Shown: positions 46,076-58,938 of the stretch, in pieces
How the letters are laid out: each line of letters begins with the position of its first letter
Numbering within the stretch: the stretch's first letter is position 1
The notes under the pieces: model-generated
Database searches by the model: none
What the model saw: the letters and a program-made list of their open reading frames with translations, nothing else
Told to the model about the DNA's origin: nothing
DNA from: Stercorarius parasiticus
Taxonomy: Eukaryota; Chordata; Aves; Charadriiformes; Stercorariidae
DNA: 64,000 nucleotides
Assembly (NCBI GenBank): GCA_013396915.1
Contig: VWZL01001368.1
Location: 434,001-498,000 of the forward strand
Reading direction: 5' to 3'
Position numbers and translations under genes: made by a program

Positions 46076-49000
46076 ACATACACATCAAGAGGAGGCCTGC
46101 TATGGATAAAGTAGCCTCTGGGAGGCCTTCTGCCTCAGACGGTCACCTCTAGAAGGTTTTTCATTTCACGTGTTTCACAGCTAGGTAGCTATTTGAACTA
46201 GAAATGTTAGCTTTTTATCGAAATAAAACAAAAATTCTTAAAGGCTACCTGAGGCAGGACTTACCTGAACCTTGTATTTGGGCAGGGAATAACAAAAAGT
46301 GTCTCTGAAACAGTAGGTTAGTCTGAGTAATACCTGATCTGAATCTAAATTGCTGCTGGGTATTCTACTCCAGGCCCTAAAACATGTGAAAACTGGAAGT
46401 TGGCCAAAGTAGCTTAGGACTAACTTATCTCAAGAAGGCTGAGGAAGTAGGAGTTATCATCAAATCTACCTATAAACACTGCTTGGTAAGAAACGAATAC
46501 CATTATAAATGCAAAGTTGACATGTCAGAAAATGTACCAAATGAAGATATTTTAATAAGCCTACTCCTTCACTTTCCTATAGCTGTCATCTCTGATAGGA
46601 TTCAGACATATAGATATGGAAAAAGTGCTTGGGTCAGCAAATATTACTTCTTTCAATAGATTCAGGAAAAAACTGAACAAGGGAATTATCTTTTCTCTAT
46701 CTTTTCCAACATAATCTTTATTTCCTTGCTCAGCAAGAGAAGAATAACCAAGTCTAAGTGGATTTTGGAGAGTGAGAGGCATTTGTTTCAGCCATTGCTA
46801 TCCGAGTATTTCATATAAACACACCAATGAATGTAACAGAAGACATTTTTAATTCTTCACCCACTTGCTTTGAAATTCATCATGTCATTTCCCAAGGAAT
46901 AATGTTTAACATTATCCAAAGACTTGGTCTAACAAAGCAAGTATTTACATAGTGCAAGATATGAATTTTGGCTATTTTGCCAGCTCTTTCTAAGCTCCCC
47001 AGAACAATTCAAATTATATCCTGCAATAGCTTTGTCCTAGTGTCACACCAATACCCGCATGAGTGCACCTGCACTTAATTCTTTCTGCCAATTTACTTTT
47101 CCCTATATATGCAAATTCTACATCCCTCAAGAAATCCCTCAAATCAAAATGAAGACAACCTACCCCACCCCATATTTACACTGGCTGCTGTGTTACACAG
47201 ACAAACCTAAATGGCCTAGTTTTTCTACTTGTACCTAAAGCACCTGAAACAGTAGCTTAAACTGACCCGTCAGTGTCAAAACTAGAACATCACAGTGCCC
47301 CTGGCAAAGCAAACACTATGCACAGTAAAACATTTTAAAACCAAACAAACCAAACAAAACACCCTCAGCCCCCCACCCCTTTTCTTAAGCCTTTATAACA
47401 GTTGCAAATGCTATTGGCAACAGTGATAAGAAGACAAGGACATGAATCCTTGAGCTCTATGAGATTCCTTCTCTCCACCTTCTGTTATGTGGTATGGGTT
47501 TCCAGAGAAGAAACTGTAACATGCATGAGAAAAATCAGTAAGATGGCAAGGCAAGGAAGACTCCTTGTACTTATAATTACCGTGGGCCTGATAGAAGCAA
47601 GAGATCATTGAGCTGCGCATAAAAGGGATGTGCAATAAAAACTAAGGAAGAGTTTTCATTATAGTTCAACAGAAATCAGCAATTTCTTTCCAGTCTGCTT
47701 CAAAGGAAACCATCATGAACCCTTAAGTCAGGTCATTTCCATTAGCTAAAGCAAGCAAAAACCATACAATGGATAGAGTTAGTTATTCATCACAGTCTAA
47801 GTGAGAAAGGAGGAGACTTGAACCATAAGTGAAACCTTCCAAAACAACTTGGGGTTCTGAGGAGAGAAACAACATGAGAGACCTTCTCTACTCCCTTCAT
47901 GAAGCAAGCAAGGAGTGTGAACAAGAATTCATCATGCACTTTACCAGGAAATTACTTTTCCATCAGAAAGTGAAGAAATAAATATATACTACCTAAATTG
48001 AGGAGAAAGAAAAGAGACAGCAGGAATGGCATTTCAGTTCTGCGCGGTGGCATCAATGTGCCAGCATAAAGCTCAGGAGACAAAGCTCATCTTTCACTCA
48101 CCAGAAGACACCAGGCAGTTCAGCAGAGAGGACAGAGTGGACCGTGCACAGGCTCCCGTTGCCAGAGATGGGACTCTGAGAACAAGTAAGGAGGAAAGAA
48201 CATGAAGAAAAAAACGTCACTTTAAAAACTGAGCAACACAGAAGAAATAAACGAGGAATCCAGGAGCTGTGTAGAGAAAATCAGATCGGGTAAAAAGAAA
48301 GGAATGTAAGATGAAGGGTTACTGCAGAGCAAGGAGGGTGTTCATGCATCCCAGAAAGTTTGGATTACTGGGGTTGCCTCCAGCAGAGTTGGAGGACTGG
48401 CTGAATGTGTTCGTACTCTGCCAACCCCCTGCACCTCACTGCCGGAATGGGCTATTTTCTTTTTCTCTAGAAATGCAGGAATTAAATTATGTCTCCTTCC
48501 AATCTGAATAGTGCTATCTTCCAGCTCCACAAAGCTGTCAGATGGGGAAAATACTATGGGGAGAACAATACCACTGAAGTTCCACAAGAAAGAATATAAT
48601 CAGGGTTGAAAACAAACACAACAAGTATAAATTTATTTTTTTTTTTAACTGGTTACTGTTAAGGCACAGTGAATCACTCACGCTGTCAGGGTACAGAACA
48701 CCACTGGGTATCAACTGAGTTCAGCAGGTGACAACCTCCCTCTACTCCCTACAATAACCATGAGAGTAAAAGGCAGGGTCTTATCCATGTATTGAATATG
48801 GACAGCAGGGTTCTCCCTTCGGCTACCGTCCCGTCTGTACCAGCAAGTCTCTGAAAGCAGGGGAAGAGGCACTACCTCCTTAACAGCAAATACAGCAGTG
48901 TATCTTCAATGGGAACGAGTTGCCATGAAACGTACATCATCAGCTCTGATGGTGGATGATAAGGAGAGCCATGGCTGGAAGGCATCAGAGGAACAAAAAT

Positions 49001-50544
49001 AAGCTCTTTGCCTCAGACTGCATTGAATTGAATAGAAATGAAGGCAGAAAGAAATCAGGGATAGTTGCTCTGAAATTTCTCTTTCTGTGAGAAATAAATG
49101 TGCAATTTCACAAACAATTGAATATTTACACCTATCTGTCTGATTTCCCTCTGGTAACTTTGTGGAAAAAGAATGTAAACTTTCCCGATCCTGCAGACCA
49201 TCTTGGGTGAATGCCAGCCTTTGGGGAGGTCGGATAAGCAAGAAGGGCATATCAGTATACAGGTACTGAATTCTGACCCTGAAACAGGAAGTGTATTTCT
49301 ATTATCTCCAAGCCTTCAAAGCCCAAAAATAACTTATTTTTGACACAATCTCATTAGGAAAACTAGAAGATGAAGGAAGACATTTTCTCAAGAGTTCAGT
49401 AGGGAAAAAAAAAAAGCAGCTTTCTCACTCCTCAGTGTTGAAACATGACACGTATGATATGGAATGACAATAATCAAAATGCTTCTCTGATTTCTGAAAG
49501 AACAATAACCAAGTATCAAAAAAAACCTATAAGAGAGTTTTGGTTCTACAATTGCATTGTGTCGTCCTCCTCTTTAAAGAGTATGCCCCACAACAAGAAA
49601 GTGACCAAGCTGACAGCATAAACTTCCTACGACGCTCTCGTAAAAAGAAGGCTGAAGGAACTGGCAATGCTCATCTTTTTGCAGGGGCAGGATGTAAGCC
49701 ACAGTGTGGACGGGGGCACACCCACAGTGAGAGGTTGTGACATGGTGCTAGTGGGGCTAGAGCAAACCCTGGTATCAAACAGCAGCTAGGATGACACAAC
49801 TTGGCAATGACCTAGTAGGCAAGGGGCTGCAGAAGAAACAGTTCTGAGTTTCTCTCAGGTGAATACATGCTTGTCACTCACATCATGGTCAAGAGAACTC
49901 AGTCTTCGTACTGTCACAAATCTACACAGCTAACCTAAATAAATACTGGAAAGGAGGTAACTATTTTTAACCTTGGTTTAACAGAGAAACACCCTAGGGC
50001 CTTACTCATCGTGACAGTGCTGGTCGCAACATTGCAATTAAAACAGAGTTCCTTTTTTGTATGTGTGTTTAAAAGGAGGATCCTAGTTTTTTGTCTGGAA
50101 GTCAGAGAATACACAGCAAAATTCATTTTGTGATCAAAGAATTCAGTAAAACTATGTCTCTCAGAAATCCTGCGACTTACGTCAGTCTTCCTTACCCCAT
50201 GTCATTTAACAACAAAATAATGCAGACATTTGACACCTTCCAACATAGAATCACCAGACTAGTGGTAGAATCAGTGACACGACCTGGGGTGTAACAAAGT
50301 TGACACTATGACACATACATTCAATGTACTCCTTTCATTTGCGTATTAAAAAAACTACAGCCTGCTTTTCCAGGAGAAGAAGAAGAAAAAAGACCCCACA
50401 AAATCTCCCCTCAAACATGATGCTTTTTTCAGCTACAAAAATTCTTAAAATAATTTAATTTGAGCCTCTGTTCAAAAGGTTAGTTTCTCTTGGGCTTTTC
50501 CATATTTCTCATAAGTATTTCTTTTATCTGTCTTACTGTATTAC
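46076..50544. other. Unique noncoding DNA between two CR1 pieces
   Basis: About 4.5 kb lying between two CR1 pieces that share an orientation. No gene or further CR1 sequence was recognised. Frames of up to 114 codons (48906-49250, -) have no recognisable product. Confidence 0.55.
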
Positions 50545-51172
50545 ATACATGGAAAGTAAACTCAAAAAGGAGGCCTACAGAGGGTGGAAGCAAGGACAGG
50601 TAGCCTGGGAGGAATAAAGAGAAATTGTCCAAGCAGCCAGGGATCAGGTTAGGAAAGCTAAAGCCCAGATAGAATTAAATCTGGCCAGGGATGTCAAAGG
50701 CAATACGAAAAGCCTCTACAGGTATGTCAGCGATAAAAGGAAGACTAGGGAAAATGTAGGCCCTTTCTAGAAGGAAATGTAATACCTAGTCACCTGGGAT
50801 ATGGAGAAGGCTGAGGTACTCAACAGCTTTTTTGCCTCGGTCTTCACTGGCAAGTGCTCTAGCCACACGGCTCAAGTTGTGGAAGGCAAAGGCAGGGACT
50901 AGGAGAATGAGGAACTATCCACTGTAGGAGATCAGGTTCGAGAACATCTAAGGAACCTGAAGGCGCACAAGTTCACGGGACCTGATGAGATTCATGCGCA
51001 GGTCCTGAGGGAACTGGCAGGTGAAGTTGCTAAGCCACCATCCATCATATTTGAGAAGCGGTGGCAGTCTGGTGAAGTTCATGCTGACTGGAAAAGGGGA
51101 AACATAACATCGCTTGCAATGGGAGTCAGCACCTGCCTAGCTATTGCCAGATAGCTCTAAATTACACCCTAT
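50545..51172 (+). mobile_element. CR1 LINE ORF2 linker fragment lacking a 3' end
   Basis: Conceptual translation gives KLKKEAYRGWKQGQVAWEE, then [49 protein letters not shown], and then HKFTGPDEIHAQVLRELAGE followed by SIIFEKRWQSGEV and DWKRGNIT. This is the region of CR1 ORF2 between the endonuclease and the reverse transcriptase, running into the NYRP-like start of RT (about 51140-51160), with several stops. The usual 3' UTR and ATTCTATG terminus are absent, and the following sequence is unrelated. This is unusual for CR1, whose copies are normally truncated at the 5' end. The 3' part was probably lost by deletion or rearrangement after insertion. Confidence 0.92.
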
Positions 51173-54100
51173 TTTGAAAGGATGAAGCGGTGCTTGGCCA
51201 TACCCTGCCCTTCACCCTCTACTGTAGATCCCCATACACCCCCGGTGATGAGGGATAGGAAGGGGAGGCAGGAGGTGCAGTGCTGGGAGCCAACACGCTT
51301 GTGCCAGCAGGGAGTTTTTTTATGATGGGGCTGGCTGTTTGCAGCTGCTTTCCAGCCCCTTTCTTCCTCTGGCTACAGCAAAACACCCAGATCTGTAGTA
51401 GGACTTTAGCCTAATGGGTATAAGTGATTTCTAAGCAGAATGCATCTAAATTATTTCTGAATGACCACCACTATACGTTCTTCAGATCAAGAGCAATCTG
51501 CTCCTGTACTCCTCTGCCTGACACAGAGGGACTATCCCCAGCCTCTGAGAAGACAGCTTCTTTTGGCTTCAGCGAGCTTTCAGTTAGGGCTCCATCATCA
51601 GAGGGTTGATGAGAGGGGGAAATAATTTAATCTGTTTGTAGGTTGCACTTTGACGCTTACGGCCCTAAAATGTGCTTTTCATTTTACTGATGCGTTCATA
51701 GTTCTTAAATATTGAACAGTCTTTAGTCAATTAATAACCCAAGTAAAGAAGCAAACGAAATGCTCTACCAGCAATGCCTTACAGTAGCCTGAACAGGTCA
51801 TAGGATACAACAGAAAGCAAAACAAATGGCCTTTGGCACCTAACCTGCAAAGTCATTTTCACTTGTTTCAAGGAGGGAACAGAGGTGAGTAGAAAAAGGA
51901 AACAAGAAGGGCTAGGCTCAGCCAGTCCATCTATTAGCCCACCAGGACATCTTCTGGGTGTTCCACAGAGACCTAGTGACTGCCCTGAATTAGCCTCCCT
52001 GTGTCCCCCAGGTTAGCCCTCACACTTCTGGTGTTTTCCTCTGTGGCCCTGTGAACAATGATTATTCTGCTTTGGCACATAACCAGTATGTTGCATAACT
52101 GGGAAGAAATCTAGCGTGCATCCCCGCACTGCGAGGATCATGTTCAAGCAGTGTGGGCTGCCCTCCAGAACAGCAACGTCAATCAAGCAGCAGAAGGATG
52201 CTTCCTTTCCATAAGGGGGAAAAGAGGGGAAGGGGGGAGGAATCAGCTTTAATAAAGCTTTGACTTCTTTTTTATGCTGTAGACTCAGAGCGAGATTTTC
52301 ACTGACATCTCAAACAAAAAGAAAAGCTATCATTACAAGAACAGGTACAAGGGACCTGGCACAAGATCTACTTTGCTAAAGCCGGGATTAAGCATCAGAA
52401 CTGGCCCAGAGAGAAACAGATATTCATGAAGTCTGAACTGCCTCAGATTGAGCTTAATGAAAGCGTTGTGACATCCTTCTGACAAAACTGCCTACTGATT
52501 GGTTGATTTAATGACATGAAGCCAAACACCCATAGCTCAAAAAAAAAAATCACACAAATTTAGGTACCATAAAAGGATCCCGTCAAAGGCAGCCCAAGTC
52601 CAAAAAGCCTCTAATGTACAGACAGCATGGACAGAACTAGTAGCTTGCATTAACTGGTATCCAGAGTAAAGCAATTGCAGGTATATTTCCTCTAAAGGAC
52701 ACAGAAAACTGCCCATGAGCCTCTCTTCTACAGTACATCTTCAGTTTCTGCATTTAAAAGCATAAGAGGGTTTTTCAGATAGGATTTTCAGGAGCAGACG
52801 AGCCAAAATTTGAACAGTGTTCCATTGATGACAGCTCGATTCTTCTGTTTTGGAACATTGATTTTCACATTTCCCAGACTCATATGATCAGGTGTCCAAG
52901 GCTGCGGTTAGCTTGCTTGAATTGTACTCGACTCCTCTTTGTGGAACAAGTAACTGTGGTTTGCTGACTAAGCCATTTGCTGTTATTAATCTGCTTTTGT
53001 AAAGGAAAGTTCAGTTCCATAGCTCAGCCTCAAATTGTCGTGGATTTCAGCAACACAGAAGGAAAGGTCCTTTGCCGAATATCCTTCCTTGAATGCAAAC
53101 TAAATGGACAAACTGCAGCCTTGTCATTATGAAAAAACACGATAAAAACAGAATTGAGTTCAGAGGGCTGCTCCTTCACACAGTCCTCTCAGCTAGCTCC
53201 CCTCCTCCCCCCCCGGCCGGACTTTTGTTTATTTATTTTTTATATTGGATTCAGTAGTTAGTTAACAAAGGGAGCAAAGAGACTGGAGGCAGCTGCCCTC
53301 CATGTAACCCATGTGCCAAGTGCAGCGCAGACAGGAGCAATGCAGGCTCATCACACTGCTCTGCACATGAGGCCCGGCCAGAAGATACAGCATCTTGTGG
53401 TTGGAAAGTGACTGTGATACCCGCCCACAGCAGTTACGAGAAGTGCCAGAATATCACCCCAAATTTAGGCTTATGATGCCAGTGATATCCCAGAGTGCCT
53501 TTTTCTCTGGGTAGATAATGTGACGTTATTTCCCCAAAATTTTAATACTGCACGGAGGCAATTCTTTTGGAATAAGGCAGTGCTTTTAAAACAGCTTTCA
53601 GCCTAATTTCAAAAATCATATTTTTAAATATGGAGTATTTACACTTGTTACTACAGGAAAATATAGGCTCCTAAGTTCCAGCTTTGTGAACAAAGGCTGA
53701 GAAGCACTTTTGAAAACCTCGCTCCTTGGCAGGGACTTAGGGACTAACCTCAGGCACTTAAGCCTGAGATTCTTGACCCTGACACATGAATGAGCTTTTC
53801 AGGTCCTCAAAAAGCACTTCCATTTGTGAAATTAGACATCCAGTAGTAACAAGGACCCCAAACCAAAACAGCTGAGCCCTTGCTTCTTGTCCTGTCAAGG
53901 TAATGGTCAGTTTAGGGTGCTGATGTAGGATAAACTTGGCATAAATCACCATATAATCAGCAGCTTCTCCTTTCAGGGCTTGGATTTATTGCTCATTTTT
54001 CTACTCTCTCCCACTGTTGACAGTGGAAGATTACGTAGCTGAAGCCACGCAGATGCTCACTTACTTTTCTCAGTCAAGTTTTAATTCAAAAAGCTCAAAA

Positions 54101-54657
54101 AAAAAAAAAAAAGCCAGTGAAGTGGGCATACTTTGATCTCTTAAACATATTTTCTGCCTGTTTCTCCTCTTGTCCCTTACTGCTTCCTAAACTCCCACCA
54201 GCCCTTTCAAGTTTTATAACACAATAGCAGTAGAGCTCTCCAGCTTCTTTAAATGTGAAACTTGTTCCTCCTGCATGGAATGATCTTGCCTTGCCAGATC
54301 TCCTTTCATAAGTCTCGATAGCACAGAAGTGATGTCAAAGACCTTTGCATGCACCAATTCATGGGCCCTCCCAGGAGGCCTATACAGCACTATACTGACT
54401 ATAACCANTGTCTACCATGAGACACTTTAAAGGGCCTGAGTTTTGGAGGGATTTTTTTAAACTATTTTTCTTCCTGCAAGTTTTAAATCTGATCTGAAAG
54501 ACTAGCATCCATTTTGCCCCTTTCCCACCTCCTGTTTCTAATAGTTTGCTTATAAACTGTAACTTTATTCTGGGTATATAACATTACTCTGGATATACAC
54601 TTGGATTAGTTTAGTGTTTTGCTGGACAAAAGGCATAGTGGGTTTTGGGGTTTTCCC
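51173..54657. other. Unique noncoding DNA, slightly GC-richer at its start
   Basis: About 3.5 kb with no supported gene. The first 250 bp are moderately GC-rich without CpG-island density. A C-rich tract with GGCCGG lies at 53197-53220. One ambiguous base (N) occurs at 54408. Short runs such as 'aggctcctaag' (53668-53678) and 'caggcacttaagcctga' (53752-53768) hint at an old repeat but are too short to assign. Confidence 0.5.
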
Positions 54658-54710
54658 TTTTTTTTTTTTTNNNNNNNNNNNNNTTTTTTACAATACGTTA
54701 AAAAAAAAAA
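54658..54710. other. Assembly gap within a homopolymer
   Basis: A T run (54658-54670) leads into 13 N (54671-54683), then six T, a short unique stretch and a run of 11 A (54700-54710). The gap is almost certainly a sequencing or assembly failure in simple sequence. The true number of missing bases is unknown. Confidence 0.95.
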
Positions 54711-55545
54711 GCTTTCTTTCCTAATCTAGACATGGTTCTAGAGCTTATGCCAGTAAATAAGTTAAATTACTGCCAATCAACTCTTTTTAAAAAATTTGTT
54801 TTATTTTTAAGCTAGCCTAGATATTTCCAAGACACTCAAGCTTTTTTTTTCTTGGACCTCACTCACTTGGAGCACAAGAATTCTTATCATGAAATAAATC
54901 TACCCAGACTAGCCCTTAGAGATGTTTTAATTGCCTTGAGTAAGTTGGCATTCAGGTAATTGAAGGGAATTATCGAAAAAAGAAAAGTAGTCCAGCATAG
55001 GCAAACCATGGTTGTCCAGACAAGTAAAAAAACGTAATAATTCAGCTTGATTTTCGCTGCTGAGAATTTCACAGCTACAATTCCTGTAGTCTTTCACTCA
55101 TCTTGCATTTCGTTTCCTTGAATATAAAGGACAAGTCTGCAGGTAGGTAAGGCTCTACAGGAAAAAAATATGAAGCACGGTGAGAAATTTTACTTTCACT
55201 TAATTTGGAAAAATACACACAGAAGTGAAAGAAACGAGAACGACTAGTCAAAGATCTTCTAAGGTAGAGTTCAAGTTGTAAACTTAGAGATCAGTTATAA
55301 CAGGAAGAATAAATCTTACTTGAACCTGGGAGATTTTTATAAAGTCAAGCCGAAGAGCCCCTCACTTAAGAGTAAAATTTTCATAAAGAAAACTGTGGAA
55401 AGTCCAGAAATACATACAGGTTGTTATAGCTGGCAAATCAAAGAATCATTAGAGGCTGTAATGAAACTAGATTGTTCTTAGTTACTCAGGATCTTCCAAA
55501 AATACTGTCTAACAAGTGTCAAACCCCTGTCAGCCAGGTTTGGGG

Positions 55546-55577
55546 TTTTTTTTTTGGTTTTTTTTTTTTTTTTTTTT
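55546..55577. repeat. Two poly-T runs split by GG
   Basis: Ten T (55546-55555), GG, then twenty T (55558-55577), preceded by TTTGGGG. No adjacent retrotransposed sequence is recognised. Confidence 0.9.
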
Positions 55578-57441
55578 AAGTGTGGCGAAATGTTCCAGCT
55601 AAACCCTTGAGCATAAGTGCTGAAACAGTGCCAACGATGTCTTTATAAGCAAGCAGAGGGTAGATCATTCATACCACGTTGGGGCTTGTTTCAGTGATTC
55701 ATGGAATGAAAATTATGGAGGAGAAACTTATATCCCAGCTAGAGTAGATGTTCAACTTAAAAACGTAAGTTAAACTTGTGAAACATCAAGATGGCACATT
55801 GAGGTAGTATTACTAGTATTATAACCCAGCTATTCAACAGTTGCGGTAGAAAATGCAAATCCTCTCTGAAATGTTAACAATGACCCATTCAGAAGCGCTG
55901 GAAAAATCTTGCTACGACGTCAGTGGAGCATTACGTAAGAGCTAGCAAGCTGTACTTGGCCAGGAGAATTATTTTTAAAAACCTTGAACTATGAGTTATG
56001 ATAGAGTATGAATGGAAACCAAGTAATTTCTTACAGAGACTTAAAGTATGGAACAGTAAAACAGTCCAGGAATGAGTGAGAGACTGTGTGCTTTTTCTTG
56101 CTGACCCTGAATTAAGAGCTGCTGAATACAGGGTCCCGCTTTAACTGCATCATCAAGAGTTCAAGGGAAAAGTTACAACTAAAGAGGAATTAGTTTTTTT
56201 CTGCATCTCTATCGTGAGGAACTATTTCCTGGGTCCTGATACAGCCCTTCAGCAACACAGTAATCTTTAATTTATAAGAGTACTGAGGAAACCTGAACCC
56301 TTTTTACCAGCTCTTCTTCCACCCACGGTGAATCAGATTAATCTTGAAAAGAGCAGGCAACAACCCTAAGCACCTTTGCAAATCTGGTTCCTTTTGCCAG
56401 TGACATCTTCTGGAGTCTCCATTTAAACCAACTTCTATACACAAAACATCATTCATGAATTACAAGCAACTACTGTCAGAAGAACACCCTATACACATAA
56501 ACCTGGGTTTTTACCTCTCTAATATGCCAAACAGCCTTCTATTCCAAGCATAAAAAAGTTTCCAAGGGGAAAATAACTTAATTTTGGCACTTTCATGCAA
56601 CTTCCTTATCCAAACCAGGCCAGCTCAGGTTCAGTATATGGATTTTGAATGCTGCACATTCACTCTCCCCTCAATCTCGGTGAAGCACAAGGACATGACA
56701 TGTTTTCCAGAAGCTCACACAGCTCATCCGCTGTCAGGGTAGATGGATCTCATCTCTTGACTCCTCTTCCCTTCTCTAACCAAATGTGTTCCCTAACTCC
56801 CCGGTCTGGGATGACCGCAGTGGGACTGGAGAAGCATGAGTCACACTGCAATCCCACCACAAAGTGAATCACAGCGTGAGCCCGCTTTACAAGAAGTCAT
56901 GTTTCGTGATGAGGTTAGGGACAGCAGGGGCAGCTCTGCCCTTGGCAAAGGGATGCAGGCAGGGATTAACTTGCAAGCAGCTGGTGGTGTGCCGGCAGGG
57001 CTTCCCCATGTGCTAAGGGAATGAGAATATCAAGCTGATCACTACCATGTCCTGTCAGCTTCATTAGGTTTGCTTACATTAGCAAATAAACACATTCGGT
57101 AGCATACATAGCAAGATAAGGCTTGTAGTAGCTGACTATTGTGATTGTCTATTAAAAAGCAGTAGAAGTGAATATAGCTAAAAAATAACATCTTTAATGT
57201 AAAAGCAAGTATTAGGAAAAAAACCTTATAGAGTTAAGGATGACTATGGATTTTTAGCCTCAACCTTTGTGGTACAGCTTTCAATAAAAGCTCACATTCT
57301 GGGGGGTTTTCCCCCTACATTTGACTTCCTATGTTGTATGTCACAGTTGACAAGAGCTTTTGCAAAGTCCCCAAAAGCTTGTCATACTTTCCTCTTTCCT
57401 GAGAGCATTCAATGCAGGCTACATAGTGCCCACATGCCCAA

Positions 57442-57461
57442 TTTTTTTTTTTTTTTTTTTT
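57442..57461. repeat. Poly-T run, 20 bases
   Basis: An uninterrupted T run followed by AAAATCACC. No insertion boundary is recognisable. Confidence 0.9.
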
Positions 57462-58920
57462 AAAATCACCATTTATCATGACCACAGGTAACCCTACACC
57501 TGCCAAAATCCACTAAAAACATGTAGCATCAGGAATTTAGTATCGTAGATGTTACAAAAGGAGTAGAATAAAGCTGGCTTTATTTGTTTATTTATTCAGA
57601 CATTCCTTAATGATTATACTTAATGGTTAGAACTTCAGAATTATATTAATTCTTGTGAAAAGCTGCTCATTAATCACAGGTTGTTGCATTTGCTCTGTAT
57701 GAAGAAAATATACATTTAATTTAAAGACAAAAAAAAAAGTTATCTTGGGGTCCATTCCAAATGAAGACATTCCAAAGTGAGACACTCTTGCAATGTACAT
57801 CCCACACCCTCGTATGCAGCTGAACCTCAAACATGGCCAAAACGGGGGGGTGGGATGTGTGTGAAAATAGCCCAAACTCAGGAATAATATCAGGTCTTTT
57901 TAGAAGCTAAGATCCAACCCTCTTCAGAGGAGGCAGAAGCAATACTGGTCTACTTTGGAGGCAGAATATGTTAGCTGCTGTTGAGAAACTCCAGGCAGAC
58001 ACCACAGCCTCCAGAGAGTGTAAGCCTAGAAATATCCAAGGATGACCCAGTGGATTTAAACAGCATCAAATAGCTTCTCCTTTTTCTGCAAAGCACTAGC
58101 AAACTTACATCTAGCGCCACAAAACCAGACTGTAGATGGTAACACTGAGCCTGAAGGGACCACCTCAGTAACTACATGATGTAGAAAATATGCCACATAA
58201 CAGATTATGCAGTAACACAACTTTCAGCTGTGTTATTTTGGGTTGTCACTGTATAACAGCATGGTGCTACTTACATGAGCTACCTGTCGCAAAGGCTACT
58301 GTTCTGTCTGTCTTCAGTACTTTGAACAGGATGCTGTTCTTGTGCCTTCTGTTACATTAAATACACGTTTAAAAAATTAGGGACCTGAGAAATTTAAGCA
58401 ACCCTAAGAATTCTGATAATGCCATGGTATTATCATCATTTGTGAAACCTCTAGGAACATCGTTTTACAATTCCTAAACAATGTCAAAGTCACAATAACA
58501 TAAGAGTTCACACTGAATTAAACGATGACAAAAAAAATAGAAAGAAGGATTATTTTCTTTTGTGGTACTTGTTTTCTTTTTTATTTATTGCCTGGTGAAC
58601 TTAGCTTAAGTTGTGAGAGGTAATTAAACCCTTGACATAACATGCTTGAAGTTCTTCATATTATTAAAGGCTTTCTAGTTCAGGGCTTTAGACAACAAGA
58701 GCAATTCTAGCTTCAAGCTAACTCTTCTAAATGAAAAATTTGATTCTTAGATCTCTCTCCTCAGCAAGCCAAAACTCTTTTTAATTACATGGATTTTCCC
58801 TTTGGATTAGGAGCGTAGATTAGTTTGTTGCTAGACAGCCTTTTCTAAAGATGCCACTGTTCTCCAATCCCAGCCTTTCAGAATCCAGCTTTGTCCGCCA
58901 AAAGGCTAGCTTGTCCATAG

Positions 58921-58938
58921 AAAAAAAAAAAAAAAAAA
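58921..58938. repeat. Poly-A run, 18 bases
   Basis: An uninterrupted A run with no recognisable processed pseudogene upstream of it. Confidence 0.9.

Noticed and set aside
53660..53770. 'aggctcctaag' and 'caggcacttaag' strings as an old interspersed repeat
   Set aside because: Only short, separated similarities recalled from memory, not enough to define an element.
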